In this document: positions 1 to 10,793 of the stretch, piece by piece
Layout of the letters: each line of letters starts with the position of its first letter
How positions within the stretch are numbered: the stretch's first letter is position 1
Source of the DNA: Brachycybe producta
Taxonomy: Eukaryota > Arthropoda > Diplopoda > Playtdesmida > Andrognathidae
Length of the DNA: 64,000 nucleotides
Assembly: GCA_036925085.1 (NCBI GenBank)
Contig: JAUPFP010000061.1
Location: 361,001-425,000 of the forward strand
Direction of reading: 5' to 3'
Notes under the pieces: generated by a model
Database searches by the model: none
The model's input: the letters and a program-made list of their open reading frames with translations, nothing else
Told to the model about the DNA's origin: nothing
Made by a program: the position numbers and the translations under genes

Positions 1-262
1 CCAGAATCACACGATATTAGAAAAACCAGTGTATATAGAAACTTAACCGAAAGTCTATACAAAATTAAATTCTTCAGTATATATATTAATTAATTTGATT
101 ATACTTGTAATGTTAAGTTAACATTACAAGTATATAATCAAATTAATTAAAATAAAAATAGAATGTTGGATTGATTCCAATATTCTATTTTTCCTGTTTT
201 TGCAAGTATAAGAAATGAGTGGTTGAAGAATAAAGTAAAATATTACATAATGTAATGTGACA
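1..262 (+). pseudogene. Broken copy of UGT exon 1
   Basis: The stretch aligns by eye with the 5' flank and first exon of the UGT gene starting at 16284: shared blocks include AAACCAGTGT, the start-codon context, TTCTTCAGTATAT, CTTGTAATGTTAA and CCAATATTCTATTTTT. The start codon is ATT (64-66) instead of ATG, and the signal-peptide region is replaced by a long palindrome at about 86-150 plus a second small foldback at about 155-200. The end is eroded and a MITE sits directly behind it. It is a dead gene fragment and not an expressed exon. No matching exon 2 is visible before UGT 1. Confidence 0.75.
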
Positions 263-467
263 ACAGGCAATTAGAAATCGGGAAGAACAGAAGTTGGCTC
301 CGCCCTTTTTATGACGACCGGAAACTTCTAATTGGTTTGTTGTGTGATTCCACGTTGAAAAAGGCGGAGCAGGTGACGTCAGACTACATAACCAACCAAT
401 TAGAAGTTGCGTCCGTCATAAAATGGGCGGAGCCAACTTCTGTTCGTCCCGATTTCTAATTGCCTGT
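263..467. mobile_element. MITE with 9-base target duplication (Mutator-like candidate)
   Basis: The ends ACAGGCAATTAGAAATC and its complement form long terminal inverted repeats, and both arms carry the block GAAGTTGGCTCCGCCC or its complement. AATGTGACA flanks it on both sides (254-262 and 468-476). A 9-base duplication suggests a Mutator-type transposase in trans; this is inference, since no coding sequence is present. Related copies occur at 779-870, 5727-5861, 8682-8740 and 34951-35091. Confidence 0.8.
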
Positions 468-481
468 AATGTGACATGCCT

Positions 482-870
482 GTTAATGCCATCTTGGCGT
501 GACAGACGCATTTTAACAGGCAGTTGGGCGCAGCTAAAAAAATTCTGTTAGCCCCGCCCTTTTATGAGCATCAGACCAATAACAAACCCATAACGAACAG
601 AATGAAACGCGTAACAATCCTAAATAACCAATCAGAACAAACTTTTCTGGCTGTGCGCCCAACCGCTTCTCGCGTTTTACTTTGTTGAAGTCTTCTTGAC
701 CTCAAGACAAAACCGTAGCATAAAGTCAGGGGCACACATGTAGACACATATACAACAAGAAACACACAAGAAAACCACACAGGCAATTAGAAATCAGGAC
801 ATACAGAAGTTGGCTCCGCCCTTTTTATGACGATCGGCAACTTCTAATTGGTTTGTTAATTGTGTGGTTC
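482..870. mobile_element. Fragments of the CAGGCAATTAG MITE family
   Basis: Two partial copies. At about 482-600 a diverged copy holds GCCCCGCCCTTTTATGA next to ACCAATAACAAACC. At 779-870 one half of a standard copy begins ACAGGCAATTAGAAATC and stops at the central TTGGTTTGTT. No coding sequence lies here; small ORFs on the minus strand are chance. Confidence 0.6.
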
Positions 871-884
871 GTTACAAGCGGGTC

Positions 885-1325
885 ACTCAACAGCTATTAC
901 TATCGCGACAATACTATCAACTATCTAGTCAAACGTGATATATACACGGCACAATGACGTCCGTTGGAAATCCAATGGGTTTAGTCAATGGATTATTATG
1001 ATATCCAGTGGACCTCCATGAATATCCCAATTGCCTTTATTAGATGTCCTGTGGACGTCCATATGTCTAACCTATGGATGTAGATAGAACATCCATCATG
1101 GATGACTGTGGATATCCAGTGTGCATGTCATGGATGTATATATAAAAGCCATCATGGATGACTGTGGATATCCAATGTGCATGCTATGGATGTAGATATA
1201 CCATCCACCACAGAAGACTGTGGATATCAAGTGTGCATGTTATGGATCTCTAAAGAATTTCTCCCAGAACATTGTTATTACATCCAGAAGATGCACAATG
1301 GATGTCCAAAGCTTCATGTAGAGCA
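885..1325. repeat. Degenerate subrepeats (ACTATC and GGATGTCC types)
   Basis: 885-945 carries the ACTATC-rich motif shared with 3105-3240 and 15300-15640. 955-1320 is a run of diverged units around ATCCAGTGGACATCC and TGGATATCCAGTGTGCATG. The same word recurs at 2735-3085 and 7455-7795. It looks like the subterminal repeat array of a foldback DNA transposon. Confidence 0.5.
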
Positions 1326-1329
1326 GTGT

Positions 1330-2345
1330 TTCTGAAACTGTGGTTTGTGGCCTGCAGTGGACCATGAGGTTCCTTCAGGTGGGCTGCAAACAAATCCAAA
1401 AAATGATCAACGTAAGTTGATCAATTTTTGGATTCTTCTGCAGCCGAATGAATATATTCATTGTGAGTGTAAATTGTCAATGACAAAACATTTGATACGT
1501 GAATTTCACACTATAGTAAAATTATTCACCTTATTATTCTTTTATTTTCATATAAGAGTAAGAACATAGATAAGTAGTTACAACTTCCTACTAGGCAAGA
1601 AACAATTCTAGAGCACATGTATTAACATTCATTATCACTTCTGTTCATTCATTCATTTTTCCTTGTTTCACATTCAAATCTTAAGTGCCAGTTAGTTTAC
1701 TGTAACTTGCAAAAAGTTTAATGTCATGATTAATTTATGAACAAAAAAATTCCAAACTCCTTATTCTGCATTTCAGGATTAAAAAGAAATTGATATTATT
1801 TTAGAAAATAGAACTTTAGACTAAGCTTCGTTTGTTAGAAATTATTTGAGATCATAATGTTATGATCTTAAATAATTGCTAACAGACCAAGCTTAGTCTA
1901 AAGTTCTATTTTCTAAATTAATATCAAATCTAAAATAATATCAACATGAAAATATTGTCTGTTTAAAGTTAATATACAAACATATGAGCCAGTTGTAAAA
2001 ATCATTACCTTAAAATTGCTGTTAAGTGATTAAGATACCCCTTCTGGTTTCTAAAATAATTTCAAGCTTTTCTTAATTTTACTCCTGAAAGACAGAATAA
2101 CCAGAGTTTGGTTGGTGCTCACAGTTTAAAATAACAACAAGCGGAAGAAAAACTAGCTAGCACAAAGACCTTTAGCATAAATAATATTCTCATATAAAGT
2201 ACTGTGTATTTCATCTGGGAAATTCAATTTTAAAAAATCGAATTTTAGTTTTCCTAAGTTCGATTTTTAAGATTTTCTACTGCCATTGGCCAAGCACATT
2301 GAGGTATATGAATGTGCTTGGCCAATGTGTTTATAAATGCAAGGA
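1330..2345. mobile_element. Foldback-type repeat, copy A
   Basis: This segment recurs in reverse orientation at about 6600-7460. Landmarks are AAGTGCCAGTTAGTTTACTG near 1683 against its complement near 7150, and the CTGCCATTGGCCAAGCAC end near 2280 against its complement near 6605. An internal hairpin at about 1800-1925 pairs the TAGAAAATAGAACTTTAGAC region with its complement. No transposase ORF is visible. The two copies bracket about 4-5 kb in inverted orientation. Confidence 0.6.
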
Positions 2346-3100
2346 ATTTAGTAATCATAGCACAATATGGGAAGCAAAGGACTTAATGAAGAAACTGAAA
2401 TACAAATGAATAATGAATGTCAACTTACACATGAAATTAAGAGACTTTTCCATGAACCAACAATATGTAAAACCATTTAAAATGCTTCTTTTTTATGAGT
2501 TTTAAAAGTTTGCAAACTTTAAAGTCACTTCTGTGCTCTTTTAGCAAACATGCACCCTTTTATGATCCAACATTCCAAAAGCCTTACCCGAACCCTCATT
2601 GCTTTTCCAAAACAGGATTATAGGGTAGTACAGGTGGTACTTTTGCCACCCACTTAATGAAAACTTCCTTTTACAATCCTATATTACCTTAGGCTATGGT
2701 CAACATGTATATACACTATACTTGTATAAGCAGTTGCTATACATATCCATAAAACATCTTGTGGATATCTTCTAAAATGAATATTTAATATCCAGAAGAT
2801 GTCCTTTAGATATCATAATGATGTACACTTTTGATATTCACAGGATGTCCTGTGGACATGCTGTGGTATATACATAAAATTAGTGTAATATTTAAATCAC
2901 TATGATATAAATAGTTACATATTTTATTATAACCTTAAAATTCATTAATAATGATAAAATTAAGTAAAAAATTTTAAAATTTGATTTTTTTTGATGACAT
3001 CAGTGGGATGTCTTAAGAATGTTCAAATTATCCCAGGACATCTTGGACTTATTGTGGACATAACAGGACGTCCTGTGGATATTTTGTGAAACATCGTGAA
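2346..3100. repeat. AT-rich DNA with diverged GGATGTCC-type units
   Basis: No gene is visible. From about 2735 the sequence repeats variants of ACATCCTGTGGATATC, as at 955-1320 and 7455-7795. The piece near 2500-2600 resembles part of the MITE at 7841-8157. Confidence 0.4.
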
Positions 3101-3104
3101 AACC

Positions 3105-3240
3105 ACATGATAGTCACTATCGCACTGTCGCGAGATAGCGACAGTGCGATAGTGACTATCATGTGGTTTTCACGATGATAGTTCACGCGATAGTTGCTGT
3201 CATGACAGCAACTATCGTGACAACTATCATCATGAAAACG
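3105..3240. repeat. Long palindrome with ACTATC motifs
   Basis: Two nested inverted repeats. CCACATGATAGTCACTATCG pairs with its complement around a centre near 3135, followed by a second dyad around GTTGCTGTCATGACAGCAAC near 3195. The same motifs recur at 15340-15640. It is a foldback element or its terminal part. Confidence 0.6.
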
Positions 3241-4145
3241 GGGCTTTAAACTTTGAAATGATAGTTTTTAGCTAATACTTTGACCTTGATTCAGAGTTTT
3301 TCATCATACAATTCACGCAGCCTATTATAATTTTTTAATTTATTAAGTGGAATTTATGCTTTCGATGTTTTTTTCGGAGATATTTTTTTTATCGAGTTCT
3401 TACAGAGCCCTGTAAAGGACATGCGAGATTTGTTTTAAAATCTCAAAATTTCTACTTTTTCCAGAATCTCGAAATTTCGACTTTAATCTCGAAACTTCGA
3501 TTTTAATCTCGAAATTTCGATTTTAATCTCGAAATTTCGAATTTAGAAGTTGCGTTCGTCATAACAAGGACGGACTCAACTGAAGTCCTTCCCAATTTCT
3601 AAATGTCTGTTCTGTAGACATGTATAAAAGACGATTCTAATTCGTATGACGTCAAGGGTTGAAGGTGACGACTGGCTGTGACGTACACATTAGATTAGAG
3701 TGAACCTTTAAGCAATTTTATTTAGTATTTCAAAATAGAATAGTTGCCAAAAGTTGCCTATAAGCTCACATAACGTGTGTTCAAAATTTCAAGAAACTAA
3801 ATTTAAGTTTTGAGGTAATCAGAATTATTGAATTTGACATTTTGTAGCTCATTTTTAAGTGTTCTGTTAATTTTTCATGTTAAATTTGTTCAATAATTTT
3901 AATTGAATAGTCGGTCACTAGCTTGCTTAGTAGTCTTAGTTTTAACAGAATTAGTTGTATGGTTGCACTTGGGGGCAGAATGGAGGACAAAAAATTACAA
4001 ATCGTACAGAATGAATTTAAATTTGTTTTTAAATACTTTGGAAATAAATTAGCAGTGATTTTCATCTCGCCACTATTTGTAATGTATTTGTGCTCCATTC
4101 CACTTCTGTAATTTGCTCAAATTGTGTGATGGATCCTTCCTCTTT
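3241..4145. other. No gene seen; small repeats and a MITE scrap
   Basis: About 3425-3540 holds a short tandem run of ATCTCGAAATTTCGATTTTA units, each internally palindromic. About 3543-3615 is a diverged half of the CAGGCAATTAG MITE. The rest is unique-looking AT-rich DNA whose short ORFs show no recognisable product. Confidence 0.4.
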
Positions 4146-4152
4146 GGGGTAA

Positions 4153-4320
4153 AATCTGCTCTTAATTAATTAATTAATTAATAAATAAATTAATTAATTA
4201 ATTAATAAAGTAATTAATAAAGTAATTAATAAGATATTATTAATAAAGTAATTAATAGATTCATGAATAGATTTATGAATAGATTAATAAATAGATTAAT
4301 GAATAGATTAATGAATATGT
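4153..4320. repeat. TTAAT / TAATAGATTAATGAA simple repeats
   Basis: Tandem TAAT-type tetranucleotides pass into 12-16-base units such as AATAGATTAATGAATAG. The minus-strand ORF across it, reading FINLFINLF, is an artefact of the repeat. Confidence 0.8.
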
Positions 4321-4324
4321 GAGC

Positions 4325-5333
4325 ATTGATGGCGACCTCATGGATAATTACCAATCCATTATGATGTTTTTCTATAACTCGTTTCTTCTCTTGATCGCGT
4401 GGTGACCACACGGAGAAGATTCGAGCTATAGAAGTAGTCGGATGGTGATAGATTGTGATCATCCTTCTGTATAGGGGGTGTAATCTACACAGAAGGATGG
4501 TGACTTTCAATAAAAGTTAACACCTAAATTTTATGTAATGATAATGATAAGTGTGAGGATAAGTGTGTCAGCGGCTCAGCCTGTCTCATTCATTTGTATG
4601 CTGTCCTGCTGCTCTGCAGCAAATAATACAGTAATATTTACTTTCAATTATGTCACAAATTCACAATTTATCATTTATGTGCCTAAAAGAGCACCACCTT
4701 ATAGCTCCTTTTTAAGGAATGGACAGGGCCAATTGTTTCAAGTAAAAAGGGGGCTGCAGGTGCCAAAAAACTTGGGGGCGCCAAAAGACTTTGGCCTATG
4801 GGTGCAACATCTTTAAATCCGCCACTGATGGTGACCATCACTTCTGGCCGTCATTGATGTACGTCATCCTTCTTGAGTTGGAAGATATTGTTGCTCCTAA
4901 GGATCTGTATGTCTCCATTGCCCTATGGTGTCTCCGGCTTGTCTGGAGAAGGATTAGTTTCAGAACAGTAGACAACACAGTTTCATATTGTAAACACTTT
5001 TATTCCTTCTTGCATTGAAACATAAACGTTACAAGAATGAATATTCATTATTAAAGGTGCGTCCACTGGCCCATTCTGTGATACAGATATATAATCGAAC
5101 GTAGTACAAAGACAGGGCAAAAGAGTGAATAAAGAACAAGGAGGAACATGGTCTTTTTATACCTTGGACCTGTCTACACCTGCGAGGTGTAACCAGGTTC
5201 AAGTGACCATGATGGTTCTTAGAGTATCAATCCGCCACTTGAACGTTAATTAGAAAGAGGAGGGAGGGGCAAGCATGAGTTGTTTACCCCCCAGGCTATG
5301 GTTTTGGTGGGATCACAAGTTACTGGGTGTTAC
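4325..5333 (-). mobile_element. Diverged LTR (minus) split by a hAT-like end
   Basis: The right part (about 4830-5333) matches the LTR at 20647-21333: the shared end GGGTGTTACA, a TATA word (CTTTTTATACC on the + strand near 5153), the adjoining dyad, a poly(A)-region AACACTTTTATTC and CCTATGGTGTCTCCGGCTTG. The left part (about 4325-4505) matches the LTR's other end (GTGGTGACCACACGGAGAAG, ATGGTGATAGATTGTGATCA). Between them, about 4505-4830 is foreign DNA ending GGATTTAAA-type on the complement (ATCCGCCACTG), typical of a hAT terminus. It is a dead solo LTR with a nested insertion. Confidence 0.6.
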
Positions 5334-5337
5334 AAAT

Positions 5338-5726
5338 ACATTAATGAATAGATTAATAAATAATGAATAGATGAATGAATAGATGAATGAATAAATTTAT
5401 GAATAAATTTATGAATAAATGAATGAATAAATTAATGAATAAATGAATGAATAAATTTATGAATAAATGAATGAATAAATGAATGAATAAATGAATGAAT
5501 GAATAAATGAATGAATAAATGAATGAATGAATAAATGAATGAATAAATGAATGAATAAATGAATGAATAAATGAATTAATTACTACATTAATTACTACAT
5601 TAATTACTACATTAATTACTACATTAATTACTACATTAATTACTACATTAATTACTACATTAATTACTACATTAATTACTACATTAATTACTACATTAAT
5701 TACTACATTAATTAATAAATTAATTA
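5338..5726. repeat. Minisatellites: TGAATGAATAAA and ATTACTACATTA units
   Basis: 5338-5575 is a drifting run of GAATGAATAAAT-type units. About 5576-5711 is a very regular 12-base tandem of ATTACTACATTA with roughly 11 copies. The 153-residue minus-strand ORF across it, reading VINVVINV and FIHSFIHS, comes only from the repeat period being divisible by three. Confidence 0.9.
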
Positions 5727-5861
5727 AGACGGGACAAACAGAAGTTGGCTCCGCCCTTTTTATGACGACTGGCAACTTGTAATTGGTTTGTTGTTTAGAA
5801 GCTGCGTTCGTCATAAAAAGGGCGGAAACAACTTCTGTTTGACCCGATTTTAATTGCCTGT
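5727..5861. mobile_element. MITE copy just upstream of UGT 1
   Basis: An inverted-repeat element with GAAGTTGGCTCCGCCC at the left and its complement at the right, ending AATTGCCTGTA. It ends about 126 bases before the UGT 1 start codon and so lies within the likely promoter or 5' UTR. Confidence 0.65.
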
Positions 5862-5986
5862 ATTTTTTCCTAAACAGTTCTTAGTCATTCTCCAGTTTCA
5901 TTCAATATACCAGAATAGTGGATGATTTAGACGGTGTTTTGAGGACTTCATATATACTATATTTTATATATGCAATAGTAAAAAAA

Positions 5987-8900
5987 ATGAAATTCGTCAT
6001 CTACCTATTGATGTTGCTATACATTGTAAACCAAGTACACGGTTACAATATTTTGTTTTTTTCAACAGTTGGTTCTAAAAGCCACAAGAATGTAATGGAT
6101 CCAGTTATTCAAGAATTAGAAATTCGAGGACATAAGGTAAATATTATTATTCAGTGATGAAATCAAGTAATCAATTCATTACAGTGAGTGAAGAATCGTC
6201 TGCTTTTTTTTTTAAGCAAGAAGGGAGGCATTTTGCTTAAAAATGGCAACGATTAAGAGCCTTGATACACGTCCATCTTGTTGTTTTGAGCAGACAACAA
6301 GGAGACAAATGAGTGTTACTATATAGTGTTACTAAAACTGCAAGAAATCGCCTCACAATCGCTCAATTAAAGTACAGGAAAACGCAAACTGCAATAAAAA
6401 GTATTGTTCATTACGTGCTCGATTTATATAATTTTTGAAAAGGTCCTTCTATTTTTAAACGAGGTTCAAAATTGTTCGTTTTTTAACCCCATGTTAAACC
6501 TCATTGGATCAACAACCGTCCCACAAACATTTGAAGAACTCTCCTTAAAAACGATTGATTTAAGAATAACAAGGCGGTTGCCTCGCTCACCTTGCCCTAT
6601 AGTGCTTGGCCAATGGCAGTAGAAAATCTTAAAAATCGAACTTAGTAAAACTAAAATTCGATTTTTTAAAATTGAATTTCCCAGAAGAAATACACAGTGA
6701 ATACAGTGTCAGTTCTTTGTGCTAGCTAGTTTTTCTCTCTTTTGTTGTTATTTTAATCTGTGAACACCAACCAAACTCTGGTTACTCTGTCTTTCAGGAG
6801 TAAAATTAAGAAAAGCTTGAAATTATTTTAGAAACCAGAAGGGGTATCATAATCACTTCACAGCAATTTTAAGGTAATGATTTTTACAACTGGCTTATAT
6901 GTTTGTATATTAACTTTAAACAGTTTCAATATTTTCATGTTGATATTATTTTAGATTTGATATTAATTTAGAAAATAGAACTTTAGACTAAGTTTGGTCT
7001 GTTAGCAATTATTTAAGATCATAACATTATGATCTCAAATAATTGCTAACAAACTAAGCTTAGTCTAAAGTTCTATTTTCTAAGATAGTATCAATTTCTT
7101 TTTTGTAGTGTTAATCATAAGTTAATAATGACATTAAACCTTTCGCAAGTTACAGTAAACTAACTGGCACTTAAGATTTGAATATGAAACAAGGAAAAAT
7201 AAGGACTGAATGAATGAACACAAGTGATAATGAATGTTAATACATATGCTAGTAGGAAGGTGTAACTACTTATCTATGCTGTTACTCTTATATGAAAATA
7301 AATGAATAATAAGTTGAATAATTTCACTGTAGTGTGAAATTCATGTATCAAATGTTTTCCCATTGACAATTTACATTCACATGTGCACCTTCATGTTAGA
7401 TATTTATATATAAGCTTACATGAAAATGAAAATGATTTTAGGCATCGTTTGTTTTAGTGTTAGGACGTCATATGTACATCCTCAAATTGGACAATTGGAT
7501 GTCCACAGGCCATTTATCATGGATGTCCTGTGGATGTTTTTTGATGTCATATGTACATCCAGAGTAGACATTCAATGAACATCCATCTGGGATGTCCTGA
7601 GAATGTTTTTTTGAGGATGTCATATGTACATCCAGAGTAGACATCCAATGGAGATCCATCTTGGATGTCGTACGTACTTCCTCAAGTGGGACATTGGGAC
7701 ATCCAGTGGACATGCACTAAACGTAGAAAGGATATTCATGGATATCTTCAGGATGTATTGCCTGGACATTGAATACATCCATTGGATGTCCTTTGGACAT
7801 CATTGTGCTGTGTGGGGAGAGTCACCTGATGCTAATCTAAGGGTTGGTTTATACTTCCTTGTTAAGCAGCAAAGCAGCCTGCAAAGCTTGAAAAATGACA
7901 CCAGAGCTTTAGGTTTTTGCCTTCGCCAGAGCATGAAGGTAGCTTTGAAATTGTTCAACTTTTCAAATCTTAGCACATCAGGATTTAGTCTGCTCCTTCT
8001 AATTAAAGAAGGAGCAAAACTGGGTCATGAGAGTATTAAAATGACGTGAACCTTGCAAGACCACATGTTTGTATGAACAAGCTAAGCTTTGGGGAGCTCA
8101 TTTTTATAAGCTTCAAAGTTTGCAAATCTTAGCAAACTTTGGAGTATAAACATACCCTAAGTACCTTGTAGTTGCTGTTTGTTTAGCCAATTGTGGGTGA
8201 AGGATGTTACATTTTGTTTATGATGCAAAGCGGAAGCACATCGGAATTTATATAAATTTAAATAAATGAAGAAATGAAAAGCTTTTTTTCTTAAGGTCAA
8301 CTATGTGTTGCACCTTTCCCATCCATATATATATATATATATATATTAAGCCAGGTCTGTCTGTGTGTGTGAGTGATTAATGCTGTACAATTTATATAAA
8401 TTTAAATGAATAAATGAACCGCTTTTTTTCTCAAGGTCAAGTATATGTTGCCCACTCCCCATCCAAGAACCCCATGATATTAATTGGGAGAGGGTGAAAG
8501 GTTGGAAAGTGTAGAGAGAGGGAGAAAAAAGGGGGAGGGAGAAACTGAAATTGAAATGAAAGGAGTAAAAAAGGAACAAACGACGCGCATGCGCACACAA
8601 GAGAAAATGAAAAACTCATTTTCTCTTTTAAATATAAAAAGGGGAGAGGATAATAGTAGCAAAATTAAACTACAGTTTATCACAGGCAATTGTGCCCAGC
8701 ATTTCCTCCGCCCTTTTATGAACATCATCAATTTCTATTTTATTAACAGGTGATGTTCATTACAAGTGTCAACGACACAACATATAAAGGACCAAACATT
8801 AGAGAGATTTACATCGAAGAAGCTGAGAAAATAATGGCCAGTGAAGAACTTAACTTTTTCAAAGGCACATACGATAACGAGGAATTCACGAACATACTTT

Positions 8901-10793
8901 TTGATTCAGTTTGTCAAGTCATCAACGCATCGTATTCCCATCCTGAAGTGCAAGAATTCATTCGTAATCCTCGAAATCTCCTTACAAATACTCCCATATT
9001 TGATATAGTAGTGATTGACGCCAGTTATAATGAATTTGCCACATCCTTGGCTTACCACATTGGTGTCCCAGTGGTTCTCTTATCTCCGTCTATAATGTTT
9101 CTTCACATTGGATGGTCTATGAATATTCCAATTCCATTTTCTTATATTCCATCAGCGATAGTGAATATTTCAACTGAAATGAGTTTTACTCAGCGGGCAT
9201 CTAATGCGTTTCATTCCATTCTCTTAATAAATTTTATGTTGAATAAGATATTCCCCAGATATGACTCTATGATACAGAAATTTATACCGAATTCACCACC
9301 AATGAAGGAACTTGCAAATAAAGTGTCATTCTTCATAACAAATGATCATCTAGCTGTTGGACCCATTGTACCTACAATGCCCTATTATGTACAGCTTGGT
9401 GGAATTCACTGTAAACCGGCAAAAAGGCTACCACAGGTAAAAAAAATCGCATCGAGAACCAATTTATGATACTTTATTGTTGTAATTTGATTTGTGTTTG
9501 TCTTTAGGAGCTAGAGAACTTTATGCAAAGTTCTGGAAAAGATGGTGTCATTTATTTTTCTCTTGGATCTTTCACACAAGGAGCAAACATGCCAAAAGCA
9601 ATGACTGAAAAGATTGTAAAAGCCTTTGCTCAGGTGCCACAGAAAGTTCTTTGGAAGAATGAAATAGCTGTTGAAGGAATATCTAAAAATGTGAAACTCA
9701 TAAAGTGGGCACCACAATCAGATCTTCTAGGTATGAAACTTTCTAACAAAAGTAAAATAGTTTAATTTGGTTCATAGATATGCTAAAATTTTAATTTTAG
9801 ATAAGAGATTTTTTTGGCTTTGAATTATAAAATTAAAACAAAGTTCTTTTTTTAAAAGCCTAATTTAATAACTTGGCAAAAGCCAAAAAAAACTTTTTTT
9901 ATTTAATTTTTTAAATGAAAAATTTTAAAAGACGACTTAAAAACAAGTTCTTTTAATGAACTGTCGTTTCGACCTTAATTGGCCATCTTCAGAGCAAAAT
10001 AATTACAACAAAAAGAATCAAATATAGGCCAGAGACAGTATAGGGTGGTATGTAGATGCCAACGCAGAGGAGCTGTAGATGACAATTGCACAGCAGATTA
10101 GGAATCGTGGAAAGGATGTATAATGTTTAAGTGCCAAGTTTCTTTCTTGAATTTAGTCTATAGTAATAAGTAACGTTGCTTGTGTATTTTCTTATGGTAG
10201 CACATCCGAATCTAAAGCTGTTTATATCCCATTTTGGAGGACTCGGTACACAGGAAGCTATTTACCACGGTCGTCCCGTTCTTGGCTTTCCCTTAAGTTT
10301 AGATCAGTTGGGATACGGCGCAAATGCCGTACAACATGGATTTGCAGAATATCTAGACTGGAAAACGTTTACGACTGAAGATCTCGTGAATAAAATAAAG
10401 CTATTGATTGAAAATGAAAGGTATGTCTTAAATATTTTAATTTAACATTATCTGTTTTAATGACTATATAATGACATTTTGTCAAGGTATCGTATTAATG
10501 CTGAAAAGGCGTCCAACATTTTCAAAGACTATAATGAGCATCCAGCTAAGACTGCAGCTTATTGGATTGAATATGTTATTCGTCACAAGGGAGCACCGCA
10601 TATGAAAAGTGGAGCCGAAAATCTCAATATCTTTCAATACTTTTTATTGGACGTCATAGGTGCCATTTCGATACTGGGTATATGTTTGCTAGTTGTTTTA
10701 TTGTTTATTCTTAAACGGGTGTTTCGACTTTTGTTTGGTAAGAAACAGAAATTAAGTGCGAATCATGGCGAAAATAAACAAAAGACAAAGTGA
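5987..10793 (+). CDS. UDP-glycosyltransferase 1, five exons, intact
   Basis: A family-1 UGT: a type I ER membrane enzyme moving sugar from a UDP-sugar to small lipophilic acceptors. Exons read 5987-6136, 8750-9436, 9508-9730, 10201-10420 and 10487-10793, all joined at GT/AG with phases 0,0,1,2, giving 528 residues with no break. The ATG at 5987 opens a clean signal peptide (about residues 1-19) and is preferred over an in-frame upstream start. His33 (SKSHKN) matches the family's catalytic His and Asp140 (VVIDAS) its partner Asp. Exon 4 holds the sugar-donor signature (FISHFGG, TQEA, DQLG). The C terminus has one membrane segment (about 487-510), a basic tail and a KxKxx-type ER retrieval end. 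The 220-base exon 4 equals the size I recall for the matching vertebrate exon. The true acceptor substrate is unknown. Confidence 0.93.
6600..7460. mobile_element. Foldback-type repeat, copy B (inverted to copy A)
   Basis: Lies in intron 1 of UGT 1. It is the reverse complement of about 1640-2345, including CTTGGCCAATGGCAGTAGAA, AACCAGAAGGGGTATC, the hairpin at about 6970-7085 and AGTAAACTAACTGGCACTTA. Confidence 0.6.
7455..7800. repeat. GGATGTCC-type degenerate repeat array in intron 1
   Basis: About seven diverged units of the form CATCCAGAGTAGACATCCA or GGATGTCCTGTGGATG. They match the arrays at 955-1320 and 2735-3085 and adjoin foldback copy B, as the first array adjoins copy A. ORFs on both strands here are repeat-derived. 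Confidence 0.55.
7841..8157. mobile_element. MITE with TAA target duplication (PIF/Harbinger-like)
   Basis: Terminal repeats GGGTTGGTTTATACT at the left and AGTATAAACATACCC at the right, directly flanked by TAA on both sides (7838-7840, 8158-8160). A 3-base TAA/TWA duplication is the hallmark of PIF/Harbinger elements. Internal AGCAAAGCAGC and CAAAGCTTG words and their complements give further folding. It lies in intron 1 of UGT 1. Confidence 0.7.
8240..8480. repeat. Direct duplication flanking an (AT)n microsatellite
   Basis: Two copies of a unit beginning ATTTATATAAATTTAAAT and holding AAGGTCAA and a CCCATCCA end, about 125 bases apart, with (AT)n at 8324-8345 between. The (GT)n tract near 8360 follows. 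No coding function is seen. Confidence 0.5.
8652..8740. mobile_element. Partial MITE abutting the UGT 1 exon 2 acceptor
   Basis: Bases 8652-8702 match 34922-34972 closely, including the flank AGTAGCAAAATTAAACTAC and the MITE start ACAGGCAATTGTGCCCAGC. The copy continues with CTTTTATGAACATCATCAATTTCTA and breaks off about a dozen bases before the AG of the exon 2 splice acceptor (8748-8749). It therefore seems to supply part of the polypyrimidine and branch region. Confidence 0.6.
9731..10200. other. Intron 3 of UGT 1 with a short retroelement-like piece
   Basis: About 9950-10130 contains CTGTCGTTTCGACCTTAATT followed by GGCCATCTTCAGAGC, a word I associate with tails of invertebrate non-LTR or Penelope-like elements. 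This is from memory and weak. The rest is AT-rich intron. Confidence 0.3.

Noticed and set aside
5576-5711. Regular 12-base repeats looking like a CRISPR array
   Set aside because: Repeats are directly adjacent with no spacers, and the DNA is eukaryotic; it is a minisatellite.
5353-5814. 153-residue minus-strand ORF with repeated VINVV and FIHSF
   Set aside because: It is the translation of 12-base simple repeats with no stop in one frame; there is no protein-like composition outside them.
7468-8049. ORFs on both strands over the GGATGTCC array
   Set aside because: Repeat-derived frames (MDVHWMS-type words) continuing into a non-coding MITE.
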